A DNA stretch of 64,000 bases from Streptomyces sp. NBC_00162 (GCF_024611995.1 NZ_CP102509.1:8494001-8558000), one strand, 5' to 3'; positions 18,402 to 27,480 are shown, counted from the first letter of the stretch. Made by a program: numbers and translations. Notes: generated by a model from the sequence alone, not told the origin.

Positions 18402-18915
18402 GGATAAGGCCCGACTCCATGTCTATTTGATACCTATGTTCCTCTTGTGCTGGTGCCGTGGCCCATGGTCGCGCGACCCTGCCGCCGAGTCGCACCAGCA
18501 CCTGAAGACCTCCAGTCGTAGGTGGTGACGCGTACGCGATCGAGGCCGACCTGAAGCGCAACGAAACGTGACGGGCTGTCGGCGTTACTGAAGCCCCAAA
18601 GGCCATCGCAGCAGGTCAAGCGGCAACAATGCTCATGGATGAGTCCGCCCGGGCCGATCGCGCCTGCGTACGTCGAACCGGCGGATCCGGTCCGACTCGC
18701 CGGGCCTGCTTGCCGCTTGCCGCAGGTGAGCGGGCAGGTTCCGGAGACGCAGGGCGGCTTACGGCCACGTGCCTCGCACACCTGCCGCACCCGCAGTGGG
18801 GCGTCAGGCTGACCCCACTTCGAAGGCGTCTGCAGCTCCCCGAGGTTGAGTCGCTTGGCCCAGGCCGTCATGCCGATGGCGATGTCCGCGAGTCGACGCT
18901 CGGTTTCGGCGCACG
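18402..18915. other. upstream region of the ebo-type operon, no supported gene
   Basis: About 510 bases between the palindrome and a DUF3732 fragment. Open frames exist on both strands but none has a recognisable motif or ribosome site. The minus-strand promoter of the ebo-type operon should lie at the left edge. Confidence 0.45.
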
Positions 18916-19101
18916 GTGACCGCTTACTTCGAGCTCCTCAGCGACGTGGTACGGCTTGACCGGGGAGCGCTTCAGATCATCGTTTGCGACCATGCGAACC
19001 TGCTGCCCGAAGGCTGGTTCCAAGATGCCGTCATCGGCAACTGGCGCCCCGATGCCGAAGGCAACCGCACCGCCCTGATCCCTCTGGACTGGCTCGACTG
19101 A
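18916..19101 (+). pseudogene. C-terminal fragment of a DUF3732 protein
   Basis: Sixty-one residues reading [40 protein letters not shown] and ALIPLDWLD before TGA. This resembles the end of DUF3732 proteins, SMC/RecN-like ATPase subunits found in ABC-3C-type antiphage loci: the [10 protein letters not shown] stretch is the Walker B/D-loop end of the ATPase. All upstream domains are missing, and sequence before 18915 does not match. It is a relic of a defence locus. Confidence 0.55.
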
Positions 19102-19167
19102 TGACACCGCCGCCGCCGTCGGCAGGGAGTGCCGACCGGCACGGCCGGATCTAATGCGAGTGGCGAA

Positions 19168-19299
19168 GCGGGCGGGCCGTTGATCTACTTCCCGATGCGG
19201 TGGAGCATGGCCGAGGAAGCGTCGGCCTACGCGGCAGCCGTGGCGCAGTCCACGGGGCTGGTCTGTTTCGACGTGCAGCAGGACCGGCTCAGGCCTTGA
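19168..19299 (+). pseudogene. C-terminal fragment of an unknown Streptomyces protein
   Basis: A 43-residue tail: GGPLIYFPMRWSMAEEASAY, AAAVAQSTGLVCFDVQQDRL, then TGA at 19297-19299. The sequence has normal coding character, but there is no start and no identifiable domain. Confidence 0.4.
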
Positions 19300-19382
19300 G
19301 CGGGTCCCTCACTGGTGGTAGCCGGTGAGGGCTGTGTCCTGCCCGGCACCAGCTCCGCCCAGCGGGTGTATCTAGTGCCGTA

Positions 19383-20465
19383 TCAGGCAACGTTCGCCCT
19401 GTCGACGACGGCGCGTAGGCGCCGGTCGTCGGCATGGTGGTTTCGCCAGATGATGTAGCGGCGGATCATGCTGCCCTGCTCTTTGTGGTCGGCGTGGTCG
19501 GTGCCGTCGAGGGTGAAGTAGCGCAGGGCGGTGAACTGGGCTTCGATGCGGTTGAGCCAGGAGCTGTTGGTCGGGGTGTAGGCCATCTCGACGTTGTTCG
19601 CCGCAGCCCAGGTGCCGACGCGACGGCACTTCTTCGTGGTCAGGTGCGGGGAGAAGTTGTCACTGACGATCGCGATCCGGACCTCGAGCGGGTAGAGGCT
19701 GCGCAGGTAGCGGCAGAACTCCAGGAACTGCGTCCGCTTCTTGACCGGCTTGATGTGACCGTAGAGCCTGTCCTTGGCCAGGTCCAGGGCGGCGAACAGG
19801 TGCCGCCGCACTCCGCCGTAGCGGTTGTAGGTCGCCCGCCGCCTGCGGCGGGGCTCACGGTCGGGATCCTTGTGCGTACCTCCTCGTTCAGCCCACTGAT
19901 TCCCGGGGTGGGGTATCAGATTGAGGGGTCCGAACTCGTCCATGCAGAAGATGACCTCGGGCTCGCCGTCTTCGGGTATCACCTCGCCATCGGCGATCGC
20001 GTAAAGGTGCTCCACGGGGGCTTTCTTCCCCGCGTAGTCCGGGTCGCGGGAGGTCTTCCAGGTCTTCAGGCGTTGAAACGAGACGCCTTCCTCGCGGAGC
20101 AGAATGCGCAGACCCTCGTGGCTGATGTCGTCGACCACCCCCTCGGCAACCAGGAAATCGGCCAGCTTGGTCAGGCTCCAGGTCGAGAACGGCAGGTCGT
20201 GCTCGGCCGGTTTGGACTTGGCGATCTTCTTGATCTCGCGTCGCTCGGACAGCGTGAACGTCCTGGGCCGGCCACCGGCATACTTCGGATACAGCGAGTC
20301 GAAGCCGTCCGTGTTGAAGTGATGGATCACGTCGCGGATCCGGTCGTCACTGCTGAACGACACTTCGGCGATCTTCGCCACCGGCATGCCCTGCGGTCCT
20401 ACCACCCGGCGAGTGACGCCGAGGCAGCAGTCACGGACGGCACTAGGCTGGGCGGTCTGCCGCAC
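19383..20465 (-). mobile_element. IS630-family transposase
   Basis: A 360-residue frame. From about residue 27 it matches IS630/Tc1-type transposases: PVAKIAEVSFSSDDRIRDVI (helix-turn-helix), GGRPRTFTLSERREIKKIA, then the DDE triad in VIFCMDEFG, IAIVSDNFSPHL and SSWLNRIEAQF. The first 26 residues do not look like an IS630 N-terminus, and one helix of the DNA-binding domain is missing, so the element is probably truncated at its 5' end near 20390. The catalytic domain is complete. Terminal inverted repeats were not found. Confidence 0.8.
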
Positions 20466-20585
20466 TGGCTGGAGGAACCGCAGTGGCTGTACTCAGAGAC
20501 CACCGACACCCCGATGAATTTCCTCGGGCAGTTCCGGGTGGCGCGGTCGGATGAGCTCCGCGCCTGGCATATGTGTCCGCGCGGG
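20440..20585 (+). pseudogene. fragment resembling DUF1963 (YwqG) proteins
   Basis: On the plus strand, TRLGGLPHWLEEPQWL and DTPMNFLGQFRVA resemble the GGxPxW...FLGQ signature of DUF1963 proteins. The piece starts at the IS630 edge and ends at the next minus-strand gene, so it is likely the remainder of a gene cut by the IS. Match is by short motif only. Confidence 0.35.
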
Positions 20586-21119
20586 TCAGCAACTTCCGAT
20601 GGCCACGTAGTGGACGGTGGTGCTCAGTCCATCCGAATCGACGTACATCTCGTACTGAACACCACCGGCGCACGTCGTACCTGCGTAGACGCCCGAAGAG
20701 TCGATCCTAGTCGTCGGGCCTTTACACCCGCAGTGATCCGTAGACAGCCGATGAGTCAGCCGAGGTGGTTCAGACGGCAACCGGCCCCTCGCATTGCCGA
20801 GGTCGCCAGCTCGCGTCCGAATCGTGAGTTCAACGGCGATGGTGGCATTCAGGTCGACTCGGAATTCGTACAGCTGCTCCCCGTCTCTTGTGCGGCGGTC
20901 AGTGGGTACTCGTTCGCGGATCGCTTCTTCCGGTAGCCAGATGATGGGTCCGTCGCAGTCACATGGGTCCGTCGAACACTCGCACCACTGGAGGGGAAGG
21001 GGGTCTGCGCCACCGATCCTCAGCGCCAGATCCGCCGGAACGTCCACCGGGACGCCCATGAGCTTCCTCGTGGTTTCAGCCGTCAGGCGCTGGTTCCTCG
21101 CTTGATCGTAGCTGCGCAT
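20586..21119 (-). CDS. hypothetical protein with a cysteine cluster
   Basis: From the ATG at 21119 (AAGGG about 8 nt upstream) this gives 177 residues. The N-terminal third, RKLMGVPVDVPADLALRIGG, is followed by QWCECSTDPCDCDGPIIWLP and an arginine-rich stretch; the C-terminus, YEMYVDSDGLSTTVHYVAIG, looks like ordinary beta-rich protein. Five closely spaced cysteines suggest a metal or disulfide knot. An ATG 18 nt further upstream is also possible. I do not recognise the family. Confidence 0.45.
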   Translation of the reverse strand: MRSYDQARNQRLTAETTRKLMGVPVDVPADLALRIGGADPLPLQWCECSTDPCDCDGPIIWLPEEAIRERVPTDRRTRDGEQLYEFRVDLNATIAVELTIRTRAGDLGNARGRLPSEPPRLTHRLSTDHCGCKGPTTRIDSSGVYAGTTCAGGVQYEMYVDSDGLSTTVHYVAIGSC

Positions 21120-21293
21120 GCCGATCGCCCTTCTCATGACGAATAGGGAGCGATTCACGCGATATGCCCAGTGAAGCACCGAAGGGAGTGGTCGGCATCT
21201 GAGGCAAACGGCATGTGTAGGGCGCGCGGTGCCGCCGGGAAGAGCCGACGGCACCGCACCTCATTCGGCCGGCGCCGAAACGCCGTGCGCGGT

Positions 21294-21383
21294 TCACCAG
21301 TCGACCGCGCCCCGGCCGCGATTCGTCTCGGGGGAGAGGGTGCCGGGGGTGTGGCCGCAGCGGCGGAACATGCAACGGATCAT
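21294..21383 (-). CDS. possible 29-residue cysteine-containing peptide
   Basis: ATG at 21383 to TGA at 21294-21296 encodes MIRCMFRRCGHTPGTLSPET followed by nine residues. The RCxFxxCGH pattern looks like half of a zinc knuckle. There is no clear ribosome site. It could equally be chance; I list it because the flanking 380 bases hold no other candidate. Confidence 0.25.
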   Translation of the reverse strand: MIRCMFRRCGHTPGTLSPETNRGRGAVDW

Positions 21384-21505
21384 GGGATCGGGTGGCCGTC
21401 TCGAGCACGCACGGCAGATGGACGTGCAGGGGCTCAGCTTCGACCTCGCGGCCGCGGTCCCGGAGGGCGCGGGCCAGGAGTTCAGTCCGCTCGCGCTTTA
21501 CCGGA

Positions 21506-22007
21506 CTACCGAGGGGTTCCGGCCGTGACGAGGGCGAGGGCGGCAGCCACGGTGTCGTGCAGGGTCTCGGCTACGGGTACCCCGTGGCGGCGGGGCGGCG
21601 TAGATCAGGTAGCGGTTGCGCTCGGGGTTGGGGCAGTCGGGCGGGTACCCGAGGACGGCCCTGCCGGTGGCGACGTCGAGGCTGAACTCGACGTTGGTGG
21701 TGAACCCCGGGAGCGTCTGCAGGTCGCGGGGGATCCAGAACAGGATCGCGTGGGCGGCGGCGCGGGCTGCGGTCTCCCAGCCGACTTGGTCGTCGTAGTG
21801 CTGGGCCCGGACGCTGCCGCGGGATTCCGGGGTGAGTACGGTCAGCCGTTGCTCGCCGGTCCATCGGGCGGAAAGTTCATCGATGGCGGCCCGCCGCCAG
21901 GAGGAGACGTCGCCGGCGGCGCGTGGCGTCGGTCCGGCAAGGAAGACGTTCGGGCCCGTGCTGGGAATCGGTTCGCGGGCGTAGACAACGGTGGTCGTCG
22001 GGGTCAC
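21506..22007 (-). CDS. nucleoside 2-deoxyribosyltransferase-like protein, frameshift near 3' end
   Basis: About 166 residues. NVFLAGPTPRAAGDVSSWRR is the nucleotide-binding opening of the deoxyribosyltransferase-like fold, followed by ESRGSVRAQHYDDQVGWE, AHAILFWIPRDL and GFTTNVEFSLDVATGRAVLG, which carries the catalytic-type Glu. The frame breaks near 21590; removing one C from a CCCC run gives YAARRHGVPVAETLHDTVAA and a TAG at 21506. Such enzymes split or transfer N-glycosidic bonds of nucleotides; relatives also occur beside NAD-consuming and phage genes. The function here is not deducible. Confidence 0.7.
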
Positions 22008-22015
22008 TGTCCGGT

Positions 22016-22351
22016 CTACTTGGCGTGGTCGTTGAGGGCTCGGCGGGCGCGGCTGGCTTCGGCGCCCGTTCGGGCGGTGCCACCGTCCAGGGCGTCGCGG
22101 ACCCAGCTGGTGGCCATGAGGCTTCCGGCGTCCTCAACGGGAGCGGAGCATGCTGAGCGTCGTGTGGGCCGCGTCCCGTTCGGTGCGCAGCCATGACCGA
22201 GAACAGCACCCCGGCGTAGCCGTCGGCCTGGCCGCACACGACGCCCGGGCCGGCAGCCCGGCGCATCCACGAGCGACGGCTCGCGGCCCCCGTCGCCTGG
22301 GCGCCGGGGGCGAGAGAGGCCAGTGATGGGAACCGTGAAATCGGCGGTCAT
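22016..22351 (-). pseudogene. small hypothetical gene broken into three frames
   Basis: Starting MTADFTVPITGLS at 22351, coding-like segments continue in different frames: GQADGYAGVLFSVMAA, then LRTERDAAHTTLSMLRSR, then ATSWVRDALDGGTARTGAEA with TGA at 22016. Together they would make a helical protein of about 110 residues. Several indels are required, so decay or multiple sequencing errors cannot be told apart. Confidence 0.35.
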
Positions 22352-22366
22352 CGAGCTGTAGATCGC

Positions 22367-22825
22367 TCACCCGCCGAGTGTCTCCGCCATCCGGTCCAGG
22401 TCGGCAAGAAGAGCCGCCATGCGTTCCGGCGGAACAGCGTCGGTCATCCGCTGGTCGATGGCGTAGACGGCGGAGCGTGCCGCGGCGAGGCGCCGGTGGC
22501 CATCCTCGGTGAGGTGGGCGGGCAGCGCCCGGCCGTGGTCGGTGGTGGTCGCGCGGGTGATCAAGCCAGCCTCCTGTAGTCCGCGCAGGACGACGTTCAT
22601 GGATTGCCGGGTGACGAACGTGCCGCGGGCCAGTTCGGCGTTGGACAGCCCGGGCTGCTGGTCGAGCAGTTCGAGGCAGGCGTACTGCGGCACGGTCAAG
22701 CCGTGCTCACGCAGGGCCCTGTCCATTGCGCCGCGCAGGGCGGCGGCAGCGCGCTTGAGGCGGTAGCCCAGGCGCTCGGTCACGTCGCCGGTCGGGGTCG
22801 GGTTGTCGGTCGGCCCATCTGTCAT
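22367..22825 (-). CDS. MarR-family transcriptional repressor
   Basis: A 152-residue winged-helix regulator. LGYRLKRAAAALRGAMDRAL begins the dimer helix; QYACLELLDQQPGLSNAELA and TFVTRQSMNVVLRGLQEAGL form the helix-turn-helix; RATTTDHGRALPAHLTEDGH is the wing. The ATG at 22825 has no Shine-Dalgarno site; instead a palindrome overlaps the start codon, so translation may be leaderless or controlled by repressor binding. It is divergent from a VOC gene, with a second copy of the same palindrome between them, indicating autorepression and control of that gene. The ligand is unknown. Confidence 0.85.
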   Translation of the reverse strand: MTDGPTDNPTPTGDVTERLGYRLKRAAAALRGAMDRALREHGLTVPQYACLELLDQQPGLSNAELARGTFVTRQSMNVVLRGLQEAGLITRATTTDHGRALPAHLTEDGHRRLAAARSAVYAIDQRMTDAVPPERMAALLADLDRMAETLGG

Positions 22826-22840
22826 GTCAGGAGTTTGACA
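22825..22840. promoter_or_regulatory. MarR operator 1
   Basis: TGTCA, 6 nt, TGACA: a perfect palindrome overlapping the marR start codon. An identical arrangement recurs 46 bp away. Confidence 0.7.
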
Positions 22841-22870
22841 TAGGTGGGCGGGGACGCCTAGCGTCATCCA

Positions 22871-22886
22871 TGTCAAAGTCCTGACA
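22871..22886. promoter_or_regulatory. MarR operator 2
   Basis: A second TGTCA-N6-TGACA palindrome, 24 nt before the VOC gene start. Its flanking bases extend the symmetry to ATGTCA...TGACAT. Confidence 0.7.
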
Positions 22887-22909
22887 TTGAGCGCATCTGA
22901 GGAGCTCCC

Positions 22910-23286
22910 ATGACCACCACCGTTTCCGTCACCGGACCGGACTTCATCGCACTGCAGGTGCGTGACGTCGACGCGGCAGCTGCCTTCTACGAGACTCACC
23001 TCGGACTGCGCCGGGCGCCGGCCTCGCCCCCGGCGCCGTGGTGTTCACGACCGAGCCGGTCGCATTCGCTGTCCGCGAAGCCCTGCCGGGCGTGAACCTC
23101 GACGGTGTGGAGCGGCCCGGTGTCGGTGTTGCCCTGTGGTTCAAGACCAGCGACGCCCAAGCCCTCCACGACCGCCTCCTGGCTGCCGGGACCCCCATCG
23201 TCAGGGAGCCGGAAGACGGCCCGTTCGGCAGGATGTTCACCTTCCTCGGCCCCGAGGGCTACGCGATCACCGCCCACGGGAACTGA
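22910..23286 (+). CDS. VOC (glyoxalase/bleomycin resistance) family protein, one frameshift
   Basis: About 125 residues with the beta-alpha-beta-beta-beta VOC repeat: DFIALQVRDVDAAAAFYETH, VVFTTEPVAFAVREALPGV, GVALWFKTSDAQALHDRLLA and GRMFTFLGPEGYAITAHGN. A base appears to be missing near 23015, between LGLRR and GLAPGAVVF. VOC proteins use metal-centred beta sheets for isomerisation, dioxygenation or drug binding; this one is too generic to assign. Its control by the divergent MarR suggests a response to a toxic small molecule. Confidence 0.75.
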
Positions 23287-23288
23287 CC

Positions 23289-24316
23289 GTGTATGCCTTC
23301 ACCATCACCCCGCAAGGACCGTTCTCCCCGCAGCAGGTCTCGGCTTCCTGAAGGGCTTCACCCCCGCCGGGTATTACGACACTGGTGAGGGCCAAGCCAT
23401 ACGGCTGGCTTTCCCTGCCGACGACGGCCACTCGACTGTGGGGGTCGAGGTGAGGCAGGAAGACGGCCCACAGGGCATCGTGAAGGCGGAGGCCATCCTG
23501 TATACCGGCCCGCCCTGCAAGGGGCGGGCCGGGACGGCGGCAGGGATCGAGCCCGTTCCGGCTTCCTCTGGGGTCGACGCAGTGCGGCAGCAGCTGGCCC
23601 GCATCCTCTCGCTCGACGTCGACGGCAGCGGATTCCCCCAGCTCGCCAAGGGCGATCCCGTCGTGGCCGAGCTCATCTCGGCGTACCCGGGCTTGCGGCC
23701 GGTGTGCTTCCACTCCCCGTACGAAGCGGCAGCCTGGGCACTCATCGGCCACCGCATCCGCATGGTCCAGGCTGCCGCGATCAAGGCCCGCATCGCCGAA
23801 CATCAGGGACAACACGTCACTGTCGCCGGCCGCACCCTGCACGCCTTCCCCACCCCACGGGCCCTGCGCCAACTCGAACGCATCCCAGGGCTCCCCGACA
23901 TCAAAGTCGAACGTCTTCGCCACCTCGCGGATGCCGCTCTCGCTGGGGACCTCGACGCCGCCCAACTGCGGGCGATGCCGGCCAAGGACGCCCTTGTCCA
24001 CCTTCAGACCTTGCCCGGGGTCGGCCCCTTTTCCGCCGAGCTGATCCTCATCCGCGGCGCCGGACACTCCGACGTCTTCCCCCGCCACGAACCCCGACTG
24101 CACGCCGCGATGGCGCGTGCCTACGGCCTGAGCGAGCCGGATTCGTCCCAGGTGAGCCGCCTCGCGGGCATCAGCGACCACTGGGCGCCCTACCGGAGCT
24201 GGGTCTCCCTCCTGTTGCGCGCGCAGTGGGGCGTTTCCGTACGTCGCCCGGGGCCGCGACGTACCGCTTCCCCGGCGCATCTACCTCGGGAAGGGCCGCT
24301 CGACCTGATGCGCTAG
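23289..24316 (+). CDS. DNA-3-methyladenine glycosylase II (AlkA-like), one frameshift
   Basis: About 342 residues with an HhH-GPD domain: FHSPYEAAAWALIGHRIRMV, ALRQLERIPGLPDIKVERLR, and the helix-hairpin-helix LVHLQTLPGVGPFSAELILI followed by DVFPRHEPRLHAAMARAYGL. The catalytic Asp of AlkA enzymes would fall near the Asp of HSDVFP. The frame slips near 23328 just after the GTG start at 23289; one added base gives GPFLPAAGLGFLKGF. It excises alkylated bases from DNA. The start lies 3 nt after the VOC gene stop, so the two are probably co-transcribed. The last 25 residues look unlike the family and may follow another indel. Confidence 0.8.
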
Positions 24317-24574
24317 GTCCACCCTGCTCGTAGCGGTCGCCCGCCGCTGCCACTACCAGCGCCGGTGCCACACGACCGAGGGGCAGCCTCCCGAAGGCCA
24401 CCCCTGACCACTCCACAGCCCGCTACACTCCACCCGCCAGACGAAACCCGCAGGTCAGACAGCGAAATCCTGCTGGAGTACCAGTGCCACCAGTGTCTGA
24501 GCCGTTCGTGACAAATAGTGAGCGAGGGCTGGGCGGCGGTGGCTCGCAGGTGTGTTGAGCGAGCGACTGTGCAG

Positions 24575-24780
24575 CTACTTGGGGTCCTGGCTGTCCCAGG
24601 AGTAGACGAACTGGCGGGGACTGAGTTTCCAGCCGGTCAGTACGGTCATCAGCTCTGACTCGCCGGTTGTCTCAGCGGATGCGATGAGGATTGCCCCGAT
24701 GTCGTAGTCGAAGCCGTCGATGCGCCCGCTGTCGTATTCCCAGTGCTCAAACGGGAAGGTGCGGTCCGCTTCGGGCGTGC
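24575..24780 (-). pseudogene. C-terminal fragment of a hypothetical protein
   Basis: About 65 residues: FEHWEYDSGRIDGFDYDIGA, then LMTVLTGWKLSPRQFVYSW and TAG at 24575-24577. The coding character is good, but it begins at the edge of a transposase remnant and has no start of its own. Family unknown. Confidence 0.4.
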
Positions 24781-24960
24781 ATGAGCCAGGCAAGGGTTCG
24801 TTCGACGACCCAGCGGCGGGGCAGGAACGACGAACCCGGTGGTGTCCTTGGGTCGGCTGACGGTCTTGATGGTGAGGCGGAGGTGCTGTTTGGCCCAGGT
24901 GACGAACTGGCCGGCGTAGGCGGAGTCTGCCAGACGATGGTGATCTCGGGGTGCATGAGT
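24770..24960 (-). pseudogene. IS5-type transposase C-terminal fragment
   Basis: Pieces in two frames: ADSAYAGQFVTWAKQHLRLT with IKTVSRPKDTTGFVV, then LPRRWVVERTLAWLMHARS. The RRWVVERTLAWL string, containing the catalytic Glu, is diagnostic of IS5-group elements of Streptomyces. A one-base frameshift separates the halves, and both ends are truncated. Confidence 0.7.
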
Positions 24961-24974
24961 CGGGGCTGATGTCG

Positions 24975-25270
24975 GAGACCTCATGCCGGCACCGCGTCGA
25001 CCCCCGCGTCCGTGAGCACGTACAACCTGTTGCCGACGACCAGGGGGACTCGATCCGCACCCGGTTCGCCTTTCACTCGCCAGCGCGCCGCTCCCGTACG
25101 GGCGTCGTAGGCCCACAACTCCGAGGTGTGGGCCACCAGTACGGACTGCCCCCCGGCCAACGCCGGTGCGGAGGTACAGCTGTTGGATTGTGTACGCCAC
25201 AGCTGCTTCCCGTCGGAGGCGGCTCCTGCGGTGACATGGCCGTCGGCCTTCTTCGCTCCGTCGGCGAAGG
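24975..25270 (-). pseudogene. PQQ-like beta-propeller protein fragment
   Basis: The minus strand reads GAASDGKQLWRTQSNSCTSA, SVLVAHTSELWAYDARTGAA, RWRVKGEPGADRVPLVVGNR and LYVLTDAGVDAV without a start. These are blades of a PQQ-enzyme-type beta-propeller (the W-AYDARTG-RW signature), a fold common in Streptomyces serine/threonine kinases and secreted proteins. Both ends are cut. Confidence 0.6.
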
Positions 25271-25289
25271 GTTCTGGAAGCCGGAGTCG

Positions 25290-25625
25290 ATGGATTGCGC
25301 GGCCCGGAAGCTGTCACTGGTAGTCAGAAAGACGGCGGACCCGACTGCGCACCTGTCCGTAGTCCGGGATGCGGCCGTGCCGCTGCCCGAGTCGCTGGCC
25401 GCGCTCCTGGTCGAGACGGCCGGGCAGCTGACCGCCACGGCCGCGGAGGCGCCGTTGGCCGCGCTTCGCACTGCCGGTGTGCTGGAGCGGATCGCCGCCC
25501 GGGTAGGCCAGGAGGCTGCTGGCACGCTGTGCGACGACGGCATGTCCGCCGAAGCGGTGGCCGCCGCGCTCGGGACCACCCGCTCCAAGGCCCTGGTCCT
25601 GCTCCTGACCGCTCAGGACAGGTAA
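25290..25625 (+). CDS. hypothetical helical protein
   Basis: From ATG 25290 it encodes 111 residues: LPESLAALLVETAGQLTATA, LAALRTAGVLERIAARVGQE and a final EAVAAALGTTRSKALVLLLT. The last part looks like a helix-turn-helix or HEAT-like helix pair. A GGAG lies only 3 nt before the ATG, so the true start may be elsewhere. Family not recognised. Confidence 0.4.
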   Translation: MDCAARKLSLVVRKTADPTAHLSVVRDAAVPLPESLAALLVETAGQLTATAAEAPLAALRTAGVLERIAARVGQEAAGTLCDDGMSAEAVAAALGTTRSKALVLLLTAQDR

Positions 25626-25743
25626 CGGCACGCACCCCAGCGTCCGCCCTGCCTGGGTTTCGGTTTCGCCGGAGTGGATCCCGGTCCGCGGGCTGGGCGA
25701 TACCGTGGTGACACCACGCCAGATGACAGTCCAGGAGTCCCGG

Positions 25744-25980
25744 ATGAGCCAGCAGCCGGCCACCGCGCCCGTGCCCGAACGCCAGCCCCTCGACGAGCAC
25801 GCCGCCGCGTCCGTCCTCGCGTACGCGGCCGACCAGCGGGCCAAGGTCGATGTCCTCGCCTCGGTGCTGGAGGACATCGCCGCCCACGGCTACCCCACGC
25901 CGGAGAGCGGCGTCCTGTGGGAGACCGCCCGCGACGCCCACCTCGCCCGCCTCGCGGACGGGCAGCCTCGTGTCGCCTGA
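25744..25980 (+). CDS. putative antitoxin-like small protein
   Basis: A 78-residue acidic helical protein: RQPLDEHAAASVLAYAADQR, then VDVLASVLEDIAAHGYPTPE. AGGAG lies about 10 nt before the ATG at 25744. Its stop overlaps the start of the RelE/ParE-like gene by 11 nt, the usual antitoxin-before-toxin order, which is the main basis for the call. The sequence does not match a named antitoxin family that I can identify. Confidence 0.45.
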   Translation: MSQQPATAPVPERQPLDEHAAASVLAYAADQRAKVDVLASVLEDIAAHGYPTPESGVLWETARDAHLARLADGQPRVA

Positions 25981-26227
25981 CCCCGCCGCGCGCCGCTCGC
26001 GCGTCGTCATGGTCGAGCCCGCGCTTACCCAGCTGGCCAAACTCACGGCGAACGAGACGCACCGCCTGGACCGCGCGATCGTCGCCATCAGCGTCAACCC
26101 GGAACTCGGCACCGAGGTGCCCGGCACGCTGCTGCGCGACTACGCGGACGAGATCGACGGGGTCCGGGTGATCTATTACGTGACCGCCCTGCGGACCATC
26201 ACGATCGTGGCGTACGTCGAAGCCTGA
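25970..26227 (+). CDS. RelE/ParE-like toxin-fold protein
   Basis: An 85-residue basic-to-neutral protein starting at GTG 25970. PALTQLAKLTANETHRLDRA, GTLLRDYADEIDGVRVIYYV and TALRTITIVAYVEA reproduce the RelE/ParE order: helix pair, then 'L.G...RV.Y.V......I.I......'. RelE toxins cleave mRNA on the ribosome and ParE toxins inhibit gyrase. The basic catalytic residues cannot be placed with confidence, so it may be an inactive relative. It overlaps the upstream small gene by 11 nt. Confidence 0.6.
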   Translation: MSPDPAARRSRVVMVEPALTQLAKLTANETHRLDRAIVAISVNPELGTEVPGTLLRDYADEIDGVRVIYYVTALRTITIVAYVEA

Positions 26228-26516
26228 ACACCGAACAGTAGAGGCGCTGCTGGTGGGGGACGGTGCCGACCGCGTGCGGTTTGGTGGGCCCACCTGCCGG
26301 GCGCGAGACCGCATGCCTGGCCCTGAGCCTGCTGGCCGGGACGGTAGTGCTGGCCGGCGCGTGGCGCTCCGCCGGCGCCGGACACCAGGCGGTGCTCGGC
26401 GGGCCAGGAGCGGTCGCTGCGTCTGCTGAAGGCGATCGACGGAGCCGGCTGTTGTCAGTGGCGGGCGCGAGGATGCTGGCATACCGCTGAACCGGCCACC
26501 TTCTGAAGGGTTCTCC

Positions 26517-27221
26517 ATGTCCGTTTCCGTTTCCGGGCCCGCAGCCGACGTCGCGGCCATCCCCTTCCCCACCGGCTGGTGCGCCACGGACCTGGGGAGC
26601 TTGCGGCCGTGCGCGTCCACCTACGAGGTGTACCCCCTGGAGAGCCTGCCGCCGCTGGAGGCCGCGCACCTCGACGACGGGTTCGACTGGCTGGGCGGGG
26701 CGGGCGGGCCGCGATCCGAGCACACGGAGCATCTCGCGGCCATGGAGCGGGAACTGGCCGAGGCCGGACTGGCGCTCCCCGAGGGCTTCGCCGCCTTCTA
26801 CGGCAGCGAGCGCCTCTGCCGCGCCTTCGACGAGGTCTCGGTGACGGCCTGCTGGAGCCACCTCTCCGATCCGCTGCACAGTCCGGCCGAGGAGGGCGCC
26901 CGTCTCGTACGGTTCCTGCGCGACCAGCAGGACTGCGTCATCTGGTACCTGTACCTGCGCCCCTCCGGCGAGGCGTTCGTGGTCTTCTCGCACGTGGAAC
27001 TGGAGTCCGCCGGCTGGTGGGCGGAGGGGGAACCGGCCGAGGAGGTCCGGGCCGCGGTGGCCTCCTCGCTGGTGCGGTGCGCCGACACCTTCGAGGAGTT
27101 CGCGTACCGCTTCGTCGTGGAGAACGAGCTGTGGATGCAGGCGAACTCCGCCGGCGCCGAGAGCCCGCTCGCTCCCCGCCTGCAGGCGTACGCCGGCCAC
27201 TACGTGTCCGCCGCCTTCTGA
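26517..27221 (+). CDS. hypothetical protein, SMI1/KNR4-like
   Basis: A 234-residue soluble protein with AAGGG before the ATG. LPEGFAAFYGSERLCRAF resembles the LP..F..FY.S. motif of SMI1/KNR4 domains, with CVIWYLYLRPSGEAFVVFSH in the position of their core strands. The C-terminus is FEEFAYRFVVENELW. SMI1/KNR4 domains often serve as immunity or adaptor proteins; no toxin gene sits next to it. The assignment is by pattern only. Confidence 0.55.
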   Translation: MSVSVSGPAADVAAIPFPTGWCATDLGSLRPCASTYEVYPLESLPPLEAAHLDDGFDWLGGAGGPRSEHTEHLAAMERELAEAGLALPEGFAAFYGSERLCRAFDEVSVTACWSHLSDPLHSPAEEGARLVRFLRDQQDCVIWYLYLRPSGEAFVVFSHVELESAGWWAEGEPAEEVRAAVASSLVRCADTFEEFAYRFVVENELWMQANSAGAESPLAPRLQAYAGHYVSAAF

Positions 27222-27480
27222 CCCGGGCGGGCCCGCCTGCGGGCGCTGCCGCCTCGGGCGAGGACGTCGCCCTGCTCCCCGTCGTTCGGCCGCTGGTGGA
27301 CCGGAGGGTGGTGATCACCGCCCTGCTGTAGGCCGGGATCCGGCGGCGTGGCCTGACGAGTCGACAGGGATCACGACTCCGTATCTGATTGGAAAACGGA
27401 AGGAGAGAGTCCCTTTTGTGTGTTCAGGAGCCGGTAGCGTACGCGCGTTCGATCACGTACACGTCCCCAAGGAACCCTCC

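Noticed and set aside
18434..18871. 145-codon minus-strand frame upstream of the ebo-type operon
   Set aside because: No recognisable domain, irregular composition, no ribosome site; it would also occupy the operon's promoter region.
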